A stretch of 64,000 nt of DNA from an uncultured Planctomycetia bacterium (lineage in GTDB: Bacteria; Planctomycetota; UBA1135; GCA-002686595): positions 1-64,000 of the forward strand of contig CALKYE010000274.1 in the NCBI GenBank assembly GCA_938003765.1, read 5' to 3'. Numbering within the stretch: position 1 is the stretch's first letter; every line of letters starts with the position of its first letter. Shown one piece after another: positions 46,893-55,024 of this stretch. A program made the translations under genes and the position numbers. The notes under the pieces are model-generated. The model was not told the DNA's origin. It saw only the letters and a program-made list of their open reading frames with translations, and searched no databases.

Positions 46893-49688
46893 ATGACCCG
46901 AGCCGATGCGACGCGCGATCCGCGCGACCAGCGCCTGGTGGAACTCGTGGCCGAGTGCATCGCCCGCCTGGACGAAGAGGGCGAGGCCGCGCTCGACGAG
47001 GTGTGCGCGCGCGAGCCGGAGCTCGCCGGACGCCTGCGCGAGCGCATCGAACGCCTGCGCGCGAGCGGGATGCTCGAGCCGGCGGAACTCGCGGGCGGAG
47101 TTCCGGAACGGCTGGGCGACTTCAAGCTCGTGCGACGCATCGCCAGCGGCGGCATGGGAGTCGTGTACGAGGCGCGACAGCTCTCGATGGACCGCCGCGT
47201 CGCGCTCAAGCTCGTGCGGCCGCAGATGCTGTACTTCCCCGGGGCGCGCGAGCGCTTCCGCCGCGAGATCGACGCCGTCGCGCGCCTGTCGCACTCGGGC
47301 ATCGCCGCGATCTACGTGTGCGGCGAGGAGGGCGAGCTGCCGTACTTCGCGATGGAGTACGTCGAGGGCGCGTCGCTGGCCGACGTCATCGCCGATCTCG
47401 CCGGGCGCTCGCCGCAGACGCTGCGCGGCGAAGACCTCCGCGCGTGCTTGCGGGCCCGTGCTCCGAAGGCCAGCGAGTCGCGCGCGAGCGATCTGTTCGA
47501 GGGCGATTGGACGCGCGCGTGCGCCCGCATCGTGCGCGACGCCGCCAACGTCGTGGAGTACGCCCACGCGTCCGGCGTGCTGCACCGCGACGTCAAGCCC
47601 GGCAACGTGCTCGTCACTCCGGCGGGACGCGTGGTCGTCGTCGACTTCGGTCTGGCGACGCTCGAGGGCGGTTCGACGCTCACGCGCAGCGGCGCGCAAC
47701 TCGGATCCCTTCCGTACATGGCGCCCGAGCAATTGCGCGGCGAGCTCGCGCGCATCGGTCCGCCGACCGACGTCTACGGCCTGGGAGTCACGCTCTACGA
47801 GCTGCTCGCGCTGCGCCGACCGTTCGACGCCGACAGCGCGGCCGGGTTCGAGCTGGCGATCGCCTCCAGCGCGCCGCCTGCGCTGCGCGCGCGCAATCCG
47901 GCGGTGTCGCGCGACCTCGAGACGGTTGCGCTGTGCGCGCTCGACGCCGATCCCGCGCGCCGCTACGCCACGCCGGGAGAGCTGGCGGCCGACCTCTCCC
48001 GCGTGCTCGCCGGGCGCGCGGTGCAGGCGCGCCGACTCGGTCCGCTCGGCCGCGTCCAGCGCTGGATCGTGCGCAAGCCGGCGCGCGCGTTCGCGGTGCT
48101 GGGCGGTCCGCTGCTCGCCGGCGTCGCGCTGTGGAGCACGCTCGCGTCGCGTCGCGAGGCCGAGTCCGCGCGCGTAGCTCAACAGATCGCGCGCCAGCAG
48201 TTCGACCTCACGCTCGACGCGATCGACGTCGTCGCGCAGCAAGGCGGCGAGCAGCCGATCGAGAAGTTGCTGGAGCTGATCGGCGGCGCGCAGCGCGCCT
48301 TCGCCGCGCTCGAAGCCCAGGTCGCCGACCCGCGCGCGCTCGACGACGAACGCGCCAAGCTCCTGATCCGCCGCGCCGAGCTGCTCGAGCAGATCGGGCG
48401 CCGCAGCGACGCCGCCGAAGCGTTCCGCGCTGCGGCCGACTCTGCGCGGCGCATGCTCGATTCGGGCGGCGAACCCGCGTTGTGGCGCACGCTCGCCGTC
48501 GATTGCCTCTCGCAACTGGGAGGCGTGATGCAGAGCCAGGCGCGCTGGCAGGAAGCGCTGGAGGCCTTCGACGAAGCGCGCGCGCTCGGCGAGCCGGTGC
48601 TCGCGGTCGCGCCGCCGGACTTGCTCGGTCGACGCTCGTGGGCTTCGGTCGAGATCAACCGCGCGCAGCTCCTGAGACTGGCTGGCGAGCTCGACGAGGC
48701 GCGAGCGGGGTTCGCGCGCGCGCTCCCCGAGTTTCGCGCTCAACTCCTCACCGACGGCGACGACGCGCAACTGCTCGACCTCACGGGCATCGCGCTCGCC
48801 GGCGCCGCCTTCGTCGAATGGCGCTCGGGTCAGGACGAGTCGGCGTACGCGATGTGGCGCGAGGCGCTCGAGGTGCTCGAGCGCGCGCACGCCCTCGAAC
48901 CTGACTCTGCGAACTACGCCGACGATCTCGGCGCGACTTCGGCGCACCTGGGTCGCTCGCTGCTGCACCGCGATCGACTCGACCTCGCCCGGCCCGTGCT
49001 CGAGCGTTCGCGCACGCTGCTCGAGCAGCTCGTCGCGCGGCATCCCGAGTTCCCCGACTACCGCCAGCGGCTGGCGCAGACGCTCGACTCGTGCGCGTGG
49101 CTGGCGCGCAAGTCGGGCGACGACGAGCTGGCGCTCGCGACTTACGCCCGCGCGCTCGAGCACAACCGCGACCTCGTGGCGCGCTACGCGGACACGAACC
49201 TGTTCGCGCACGATCTCGCCGTCACGCTGACCAACTGCGCGGCGCTCGAGCACGATCTCGCGCGCTTCGACGACGCGCTGACGCACTACGGCGAAGCGTG
49301 CGAGTTCTACGACGCGAGCCCACAGGACGTCGCGCCGGACGGGGTGCTGGCGGAGCCCGCGGCGTGGGCGTACCTGGGCCACGCGGCGTCTGCGATCGAA
49401 CTCGGACAGTTCGCGCTCGCGCGCCAGCGCTTGGAGCGTGCGGCGCAGCTCGAGCGGCCGACCCCGGACGCGTGGAAGGAGTCGGCGAAGCTGTGGGGGC
49501 GGATCGCAGAGCGCGAGAAGCGTGACTCAGCGAGCAGCGACGGCCGAGCGCTCGACCTCGCGTTCGAGGCTCTGCGCAAGGCGATCGAGCTGGGCTGGCG
49601 CGACGCCAGTGCGCTCGAGGCGCACGCGGACTGGGCGCCGCTGCGCTCTCACCCGCGCTTTGGCGAGTTGCTCGCGGCGTCGCGCTGA
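46893..49688 (+). CDS. Ser/Thr protein kinase with C-terminal helical repeats
   Basis: 931 residues from ATG 46893 (an ATG at 46866 is also possible). A sigma-like or helical N-terminal segment (1-70) leads into the kinase domain at about 74-350: glycine loop ASGGMGVVYEAR, Lys106, HRDVKPGN 231-238, DFG 251-253 and the activation segment SLPYMAPEQ. A membrane helix lies near 405-425 (GGPLLAGVALWSTL). The C-terminal half is alpha-helical with TPR-like repeats, probably an extracytoplasmic sensor. Divergent from the ECF sigma gene, it may control it by phosphorylation. Its stop overlaps that of the next kinase by 40 bp in convergent orientation. Confidence 0.9.
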   Translation: MTRADATRDPRDQRLVELVAECIARLDEEGEAALDEVCAREPELAGRLRERIERLRASGMLEPAELAGGVPERLGDFKLVRRIASGGMGVVYEARQLSMDRRVALKLVRPQMLYFPGARERFRREIDAVARLSHSGIAAIYVCGEEGELPYFAMEYVEGASLADVIADLAGRSPQTLRGEDLRACLRARAPKASESRASDLFEGDWTRACARIVRDAANVVEYAHASGVLHRDVKPGNVLVTPAGRVVVVDFGLATLEGGSTLTRSGAQLGSLPYMAPEQLRGELARIGPPTDVYGLGVTLYELLALRRPFDADSAAGFELAIASSAPPALRARNPAVSRDLETVALCALDADPARRYATPGELAADLSRVLAGRAVQARRLGPLGRVQRWIVRKPARAFAVLGGPLLAGVALWSTLASRREAESARVAQQIARQQFDLTLDAIDVVAQQGGEQPIEKLLELIGGAQRAFAALEAQVADPRALDDERAKLLIRRAELLEQIGRRSDAAEAFRAAADSARRMLDSGGEPALWRTLAVDCLSQLGGVMQSQARWQEALEAFDEARALGEPVLAVAPPDLLGRRSWASVEINRAQLLRLAGELDEARAGFARALPEFRAQLLTDGDDAQLLDLTGIALAGAAFVEWRSGQDESAYAMWREALEVLERAHALEPDSANYADDLGATSAHLGRSLLHRDRLDLARPVLERSRTLLEQLVARHPEFPDYRQRLAQTLDSCAWLARKSGDDELALATYARALEHNRDLVARYADTNLFAHDLAVTLTNCAALEHDLARFDDALTHYGEACEFYDASPQDVAPDGVLAEPAAWAYLGHAASAIELGQFALARQRLERAAQLERPTPDAWKESAKLWGRIAEREKRDSASSDGRALDLAFEALRKAIELGWRDASALEAHADWAPLRSHPRFGELLAASR

Positions 49689-51541
49689 GCGCGCTGTCGC
49701 GGCGGGTTCACCGGACCCGGTCGCTCGACGCGCACGGTCGCGCCCGCGGCTTGGAGGCGCCGGCCGAGGTCCTCGGCATCGTCAGGAGCGAGGCGCAGCG
49801 CGACCCACTTCGGTGCGTGGTCCACCACGTACTTGGCTTCGCTCAAGGTCGCGCCCGTCGCCTTGCGCAGCGCTGCGATGACCTCGAGCTTGCGTTCGCC
49901 CGCGGCGACCAGTTCGAGCGCCGCGCTCGCGCCGTAGGGCGCGCTGCCGATCTCGATCACGCCGCGGCGGTCGCGCGAGGTCATCTCGCGTCGTGAAGCC
50001 ACAGCCTCTGCCCACAGCGCGCAGTGGAACACCAGATCGCTGACGTCGTAGTACCACTCGCGCGTCAGCGGCTCGTGCCGCCCCAGGCGCATCACGCTCG
50101 TCAGCGCGACCACTACGATCAGCACGTCCATCAGGCGGTCGAAGCCGCTGCGTGCTGGGGCCTCACGGAGGAGGCGCAAGGCGCCCCAGCCGGCGATCGC
50201 CGCCACCAGGGCGGCTGAGACACGCACGAACCACGCATCGGCGCGGCCGGGCTGATCACCCCAGGCGCCGTACAGCGGTTCGAGCAAGCGCTCCGGCTCG
50301 AACGCCAGGTTCGCCATCAGCGTGGCGAGCATGGCGCACAGGCTGAAGCCGTACATCGTTCCGCGCACCGTTCCGCGCAGCGTGAACGGCCGCGCGAGCA
50401 GCAGCGGGATCGCCACGGCGAGCGTCACCGTCCACGCGCCCTTCGCGAGCACGTTGCTCAGCGGCAAGTACCGGAAGATCATCGAGGCCGCGGCGAATGC
50501 GAGCACCGCGAACATCGAGAGCAGCGTGGATTGCGCGTCTTGCTCCTGGTGTCGCCGCTCTTCGCTGCGCGGACGCTCCTGCACAGAAGCGCTCGACGCT
50601 GCGGGCGCCGTCGCCGCGCTGCTCGGGGCCGGGCCGTTCAAGTCGGTCTCGAGTTCGCTGGCGCGTTGGTAGCGCCGGTCGCGGTCGCGTTCGAGCGCCT
50701 TGAGGACGATCGCGTCGAGCCGCACGTCGACCGCCGCGCGCTTGGACGGCGCGTCGAAACGACCGAGCGGCAACTCGCCGGTGAGCAGCTCGTACAGCAT
50801 CACGCCCAACGCGTAGAGGTCCGCGCGATGGTCGACCTGCGTCGGGCGCTCGTACTGCTCCGGCGCCATGTACGGCGGCGTTCCCATCGCCTGCGTCGCG
50901 CGCGTCAAGCCTTCCGCGCGGGAGTCGGCCAGCTTGGCGAGGCCGAAGTCCGCGATCTTCAGCCGACCCTCGCGGTCGAGCAGCACGTTCTCGGGCTTGA
51001 TGTCGCGGTGGACCACGCCGCGCGCGTGCGCGTAGTCGAGCGCGGCGCACAGCTGCGTCACGAGCCCCAGCACCTCGTCGGCCGCGAGCGCGCCGTCGCG
51101 CAGCACTTCGCGCAGGCTCGCGCCGTCGACGTACTCCATCACGAGGTACGGGAACGGGCCCGCGACGCCCGCGTCGTGCACGGAGACGATCCCCGGGTGC
51201 TGCAGCGCCGCGAGCGCGCGCGCCTCGCGTTCGAAGCGCTCCGTGAAGCCCTCGCGCACCCACAGCTCGCGCGCGAGCACCTTGAGCGCGACCGTGCGGC
51301 CCAGGCTGCGTTGGCGCGCGCGGTACACCGCGCCCATCGCGCCGCGGCCGATGAGCGCCTCGAGTTCGAGCTGAGGGAAGTGCGGCGCGAGCTCCTCGAG
51401 CGTGGGCGCTTCGTCGCGCGCGGACTCCGTGGGCGGCGTGGGGAACGCCTGGCGCAGCAGGCAGGCGGGGCAAGCGGCGCTGTCCGTGGCGAGCGGAGCG
51501 CCGCAGCGCGGGCAGGAGTTGGAGTCGGGCGAGGGGACCAT
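49649..51541 (-). CDS. Ser/Thr protein kinase fused to an L7/L12-like C-terminal domain
   Basis: 630 residues. An N-terminal zinc ribbon (C10-PRC13 and C24-PAC27) precedes the kinase domain at about 58-305: Lys87, HRDIKPEN 178-185, DFG 198-200 and GTPPYMAPEQ. Several membrane helices lie at about 340-490. The cytoplasmic tail holds a domain at 542-606 resembling the C-terminal domain of ribosomal protein L7/L12 (ERKLEVIAALRKATGATLSEAK, in parts, then DDAEDLGRRLQAAGATV), the surface that contacts translation factors. The next gene on the same strand is an ECF sigma factor 30 bp upstream, so the two may form one regulatory unit. Confidence 0.85.
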   Translation of the reverse strand: MVPSPDSNSCPRCGAPLATDSAACPACLLRQAFPTPPTESARDEAPTLEELAPHFPQLELEALIGRGAMGAVYRARQRSLGRTVALKVLARELWVREGFTERFEREARALAALQHPGIVSVHDAGVAGPFPYLVMEYVDGASLREVLRDGALAADEVLGLVTQLCAALDYAHARGVVHRDIKPENVLLDREGRLKIADFGLAKLADSRAEGLTRATQAMGTPPYMAPEQYERPTQVDHRADLYALGVMLYELLTGELPLGRFDAPSKRAAVDVRLDAIVLKALERDRDRRYQRASELETDLNGPAPSSAATAPAASSASVQERPRSEERRHQEQDAQSTLLSMFAVLAFAAASMIFRYLPLSNVLAKGAWTVTLAVAIPLLLARPFTLRGTVRGTMYGFSLCAMLATLMANLAFEPERLLEPLYGAWGDQPGRADAWFVRVSAALVAAIAGWGALRLLREAPARSGFDRLMDVLIVVVALTSVMRLGRHEPLTREWYYDVSDLVFHCALWAEAVASRREMTSRDRRGVIEIGSAPYGASAALELVAAGERKLEVIAALRKATGATLSEAKYVVDHAPKWVALRLAPDDAEDLGRRLQAAGATVRVERPGPVNPPRQRAQRDAASNSPKRG

Positions 51542-51571
51542 GGAAGCTGGAGAGAGGCGCCGCGCCGTGTG

Positions 51572-52309
51572 TTACCGGGAAAGTCGTCTTTCCGCGTCCG
51601 CGCTCGAGTCCAGGGCCTCGAACAGGCGCGCGAGCTCCTCCTCGAGCGAGCCGCCCTCGGCGAGCGTCTGGCGCACCTCGTGCTCGATCAGCTCGCGGCA
51701 GCGCCTTCGCAGACGGTGCAGCGCGACCCGCACGGCCCCTTCCGTGCGTCCGAGCTGCTCGGCGTGCCGGGCGTGCGCGCCGCGCTCGCTCTCGCCGACG
51801 AGCGCCGGCGCCAGCACCTCGAACACTTGCTCGTCGCCCGCCTGAACGGCCTCGGCGCGCAGTCGTTCGAGCGCGCGGCGGACGAGTTGCGTCGCCCAAC
51901 TGCGCTCGAAGGCGCGCTCCGGGCTCGCGTCACTCGCAGGTTCGCTGGCCAGCCTCCGCTCGCCGTCCTCGGCGTCGATCGACACGATGCGCGCGCCGCC
52001 GCCGCGTTTGAGCCGCTCCTCGCGCCGCCGCGCGTCGTTCAGCGCGTGCGCCATCGCGCCCTTGAGGTACGAGCGCAGCGAGCCCTTGGCGGGATCGACG
52101 CGCTCGAGGTCCTCGCGCTCCAGGAGTTGCGCGAACAGCGCCTGCGTCGCGTCGGCGGCCTCGTCGGGAGCGAGTCCGCGCCGCCGCGCGAACAGGTAGA
52201 GCGGGAACCAGTACTGCTGGCACAGCTCCTCGAGCGCGCCGGCGCGGGCGTCCGGACTGCGCAGCGAGAGCACCAGGCTCCAGCGCGTCGTTCGAAAGGC
52301 TCCTTCCAA
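51572..52309 (-). CDS. ECF-type RNA polymerase sigma factor 2
   Basis: 245 residues from a TTG start at 52309. The segment AFRTTRWSLVLSLRSPD resembles the N-terminus of a common planctomycete ECF group (TTRWSLV). Region 2 follows (LCQQYWFPLYLFARRRG, DEAADATQALFAQLLERED), then a linker and region 4 (ALERLRAEAVQ, then EQLGRTEGAVRVALHRLRRR with the recognition helix). The frame stays open to ATG 52435, but that N-terminal extension is low-complexity and lies in the promoter region of the next gene, so the start is uncertain. The kinase gene with the L7/L12-like domain follows 30 bp downstream. Confidence 0.8.
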   Translation of the reverse strand: MEGAFRTTRWSLVLSLRSPDARAGALEELCQQYWFPLYLFARRRGLAPDEAADATQALFAQLLEREDLERVDPAKGSLRSYLKGAMAHALNDARRREERLKRGGGARIVSIDAEDGERRLASEPASDASPERAFERSWATQLVRRALERLRAEAVQAGDEQVFEVLAPALVGESERGAHARHAEQLGRTEGAVRVALHRLRRRCRELIEHEVRQTLAEGGSLEEELARLFEALDSSADAERRLSR

Positions 52310-52476
52310 GTCCGGCTCATCCCAAGCGCCTCGGAGCTGGAAAGCAAGCGCGGCGCCGGATCGCGCGGGGGATGCGCCGCCCGCGGACACAGCGCAGTCC
52401 GGGACGCTGGGATACCATCGGTCGGCGCGTTGCATCGACGCGCATCCAAAGGTTCACGCACGAAGGAGACTCCAGC

Positions 52477-53649
52477 ATGCGTTCCATGTCGTTCACCGCG
52501 GTCTGCGTCGCGCTCGCGTCGCTCGGCGCGCGCGCCGAAGTGCTGTACACCGTCCAGGAGTCGACCGACTCGCTCGCCACGATCGACACCACGACGGGCT
52601 TCCTGCAAGTCATCGGTCCGCTCGGCTCGCCGTTCCAGTTCGGCGACCTGGCCTTCGATACGGCGCACGGGATCATGTACATGGTCGACGGCTGGGGTGG
52701 CGGCTCGGCGACGCCCAGTTCGCTGTACACCGTCGACCTCAACACGGGCGTGGCGACCTTCGTGGGTTCGACCGGCGCGAGGAGCTTGTTCTCGCTGGTC
52801 TACGACCCGACCACCGACCGGCTGTACGCGGCGGTGTCGACGTCGAGTCCGACGGCGTTCTACTCGATCGATCGCGCGACCGGCGCGGCGACGCTGATCG
52901 GCGATCCGGTGGCGTACCTCGACGGCATGACGTTCGTCGGCTCGACGAATTCGATCGTCGGCCTGTACGCCGGACCCGGTTCGCTCCACACCGTCTCGCC
53001 GACGACGGGGACGAGCACGCTGTTGAGCGCGGGCAGCGGCTTCGTGAACAACTGCGGCATCGCCTGGTCGTCCGCGTCCAACACGGTGTTCTCCATCGAT
53101 TGGTCGGGAGAGCTGTACGCGTTCGACGTGGCGAACTCCTACGCGCGCACGACGCTCTTCAGCAGCTTGGGCCCCTGCGACGGACTGGCTGTGGCCGGAC
53201 CGACCTGTCCCGCGCCGGTCGTCTACTGCACGGCCGGAACGACGAGCAGCGGTTGCGTGCCGGCGATCTCCGCCAGCGCGCCGCTGTCCGTCGCCGCGAG
53301 CTCGGGCACGGTGGTGAACGTGGCGAACGTCGAAGGTCAGCGCGCCGGCGCGCTCATCTACGGCACGAATGGGGGCGTCGCGTTCCCCTGGGGCACGGGC
53401 AGCACGAGCTACTTCTGCGTCCGCGCGCCCGTGCAGCGCACGCTGCAGCAATTCTCCGGCGGCACGGTCGGGCAGTGCGACGGCGTGCTCAGCCTCGACC
53501 TGCGCGCGTTCCTGTTCGCCAACCCGCTCGCGCAGGGCAATCCGTTGGCCGTGGGCTCGCAGTTCAGCGTGCAGGGCTGGTTCCGTGATCCTCCGGCGCC
53601 GCGTTCGACCAACCTGTCGGACGCTGTCACGATCACGACCTGTCCCTAG
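52477..53649 (+). CDS. Exported propeller-like protein with shared C-terminal module
   Basis: 390 residues from ATG 52477, with AAGGAG at 52463-52468. Signal peptide SFTAVCVALASLGARA. The N-terminal part repeats short beta blades with the pattern TVDLNTGVATFVGS, SIDRATGAATLIGD and TVSPTTGTSTLLSA, like DUF4394- or NHL-type propellers. The C-terminal module (about 260-390) begins with YCTAGTTSSGC and ends in ITTCP, and shares GALIYGTNG, CVRAPVQRT and GWFRDPP with the modules of four other genes. Its stop overlaps that of the convergent radical SAM gene in a CTAG palindrome. Confidence 0.8.
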   Translation: MRSMSFTAVCVALASLGARAEVLYTVQESTDSLATIDTTTGFLQVIGPLGSPFQFGDLAFDTAHGIMYMVDGWGGGSATPSSLYTVDLNTGVATFVGSTGARSLFSLVYDPTTDRLYAAVSTSSPTAFYSIDRATGAATLIGDPVAYLDGMTFVGSTNSIVGLYAGPGSLHTVSPTTGTSTLLSAGSGFVNNCGIAWSSASNTVFSIDWSGELYAFDVANSYARTTLFSSLGPCDGLAVAGPTCPAPVVYCTAGTTSSGCVPAISASAPLSVAASSGTVVNVANVEGQRAGALIYGTNGGVAFPWGTGSTSYFCVRAPVQRTLQQFSGGTVGQCDGVLSLDLRAFLFANPLAQGNPLAVGSQFSVQGWFRDPPAPRSTNLSDAVTITTCP

Positions 53650-54938
53650 TCATGCTCTAGCTCCGCGCGCGGCGAGCCGATCGCCGCGCGCCGCTCTGCC
53701 AGCTGTTCCTGGCGACGCCACTGTCCGAACAGCACTCCCGCGCCCTCGAGCGACTCGATGCGCCGTCGTTGGCGGCCTTCGACGCGACCCGGGGCTGCGG
53801 AGCGGAGCGGGGTCCCCGGCAGCGGCATGAAGGTGTGCGCATGGATGCGCGCGCCGTGGCTCGCGAGCCGTTCGATCAGCTCGAGCGTGGCCCGCGCGTC
53901 CTCCGGCTCTTCGCCGGGCAAGCCCAGCAGGAAGTCGACGTTCGGCTCGAAGCCCGCGGCGCGGCACGCGAGCACGGCGCGTTCGATGCACTCCACGTCG
54001 TGACCGCGGTGCGTGGCGTCGAGCACGCGCTGACTTCCCGACTGGCCGCCGATCACGAGGTTGTCGTTGTCGACGTAGCGGCGCAGCACGGCGAGCGCTC
54101 GCGGTGTGACGTGCTCGGGGCGCACCTCGCTCGGGAACGTGCCGAAGAACAGGCGCCGGTGCGGGCCGATGGCCTCGCGCACGCGCGCCAGGAGTTCTTC
54201 GATCGCGTCCAGCTCCACCGACTCGTCCCGCGAGCCGTACGACAGCGAGGTGGGCGAGATGAAGCGCACGTCGCGCAATCCGGCGCGCGCGAGTTCACCC
54301 GCCCAGTGCGCGACGTTCGCGCTCGAGCGATGGCGGAAGCGAGCTTTGGCGAGGAACGGCGTCTGGCAGAAGCTGCAGGCGTAGATGCAGCCGCGCGTGA
54401 TCTCGATGGCGCCGAAGCGGCGGCGCGCGGGATCGAAGGGCGCGAAGGAGTCGAGCTCGAGCACCGGCTGGCCGCGGCTCGTGCGCACGAGCGCGCCGTT
54501 CTCGAGGCGTGCGATGCCAGGCGTGGACTCGAGCGACGCGCCCTCGACGAGCGCGCGCGCCAGAGCCAGCGCGGTGTGCTCACCCTCGCCGACGGCCGCG
54601 AGATCGAAGCCTGCGCGCAGCACTTCGAGCGGCTCCGCCGTCGCGTGGACTCCGCCCGCGAGCGCGGCCCACGCGCCATCGACGTTCGCGCGCAGCCAGG
54701 CGAGCTCTTCGGCGCACGACTCGAAGCTGGCGCTGTAGAACGACCACGCGACGAGCGTTCGCTCTCCGCGCTCGAGCGCCGCTCGCGTCGCGTCGAGCAG
54801 CGCCTGCGGGCGGCGCGGGAACTCGAGGCGCAACTCGTCGCGCGTCTCGCTCGCATCCCGCAGCGCGCCGGCGAGCACGTTGAAGGCGTAGCGGCCCGGA
54901 TTGCGGTCGCTGAAGATCCACGTCGCGCGCACGCGCAC
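53646..54938 (-). CDS. Radical SAM protein with B12-binding-like N-terminus
   Basis: 430 residues. The N-terminal third (about 1-130) resembles a cobalamin-binding-type domain (GGVHATAEPLEVL, VGEGEHTALAL). The radical SAM barrel has the 4Fe-4S cysteines C184, C188 and C191 (GCIYACSFCQTP), followed by RHRS and NVDFLLGLPGEEP. It resembles a B12-binding/radical SAM family known mainly from archaea and some bacteria, whose reaction is unknown. No DXHXXG cobalamin motif is visible, so B12 binding may be lost. The start is a GTG at 54938 without nearby ATG. Confidence 0.75.
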   Translation of the reverse strand: MRVRATWIFSDRNPGRYAFNVLAGALRDASETRDELRLEFPRRPQALLDATRAALERGERTLVAWSFYSASFESCAEELAWLRANVDGAWAALAGGVHATAEPLEVLRAGFDLAAVGEGEHTALALARALVEGASLESTPGIARLENGALVRTSRGQPVLELDSFAPFDPARRRFGAIEITRGCIYACSFCQTPFLAKARFRHRSSANVAHWAGELARAGLRDVRFISPTSLSYGSRDESVELDAIEELLARVREAIGPHRRLFFGTFPSEVRPEHVTPRALAVLRRYVDNDNLVIGGQSGSQRVLDATHRGHDVECIERAVLACRAAGFEPNVDFLLGLPGEEPEDARATLELIERLASHGARIHAHTFMPLPGTPLRSAAPGRVEGRQRRRIESLEGAGVLFGQWRRQEQLAERRAAIGSPRAELEHD

Positions 54939-54960
54939 GAGAGTAGCGCTCGCCAACAAG

Positions 54961-54996
54961 CCGCGGGACGCCCCTCGCAAGAGGAGCGCCCCGCGG
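54961..54996 (-). terminator. Hairpin terminator between exported protein gene and radical SAM gene
   Basis: A stem of fourteen pairs with two mismatches and a GCAA loop, 28 bp after the stop of the exported protein gene at 55025 on the minus strand, followed by CTTGTTG. A probable terminator. Confidence 0.65.
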
Positions 54997-55024
54997 TGCG
55001 AGTCGGCAAGTCGTGGAGGCGGCG

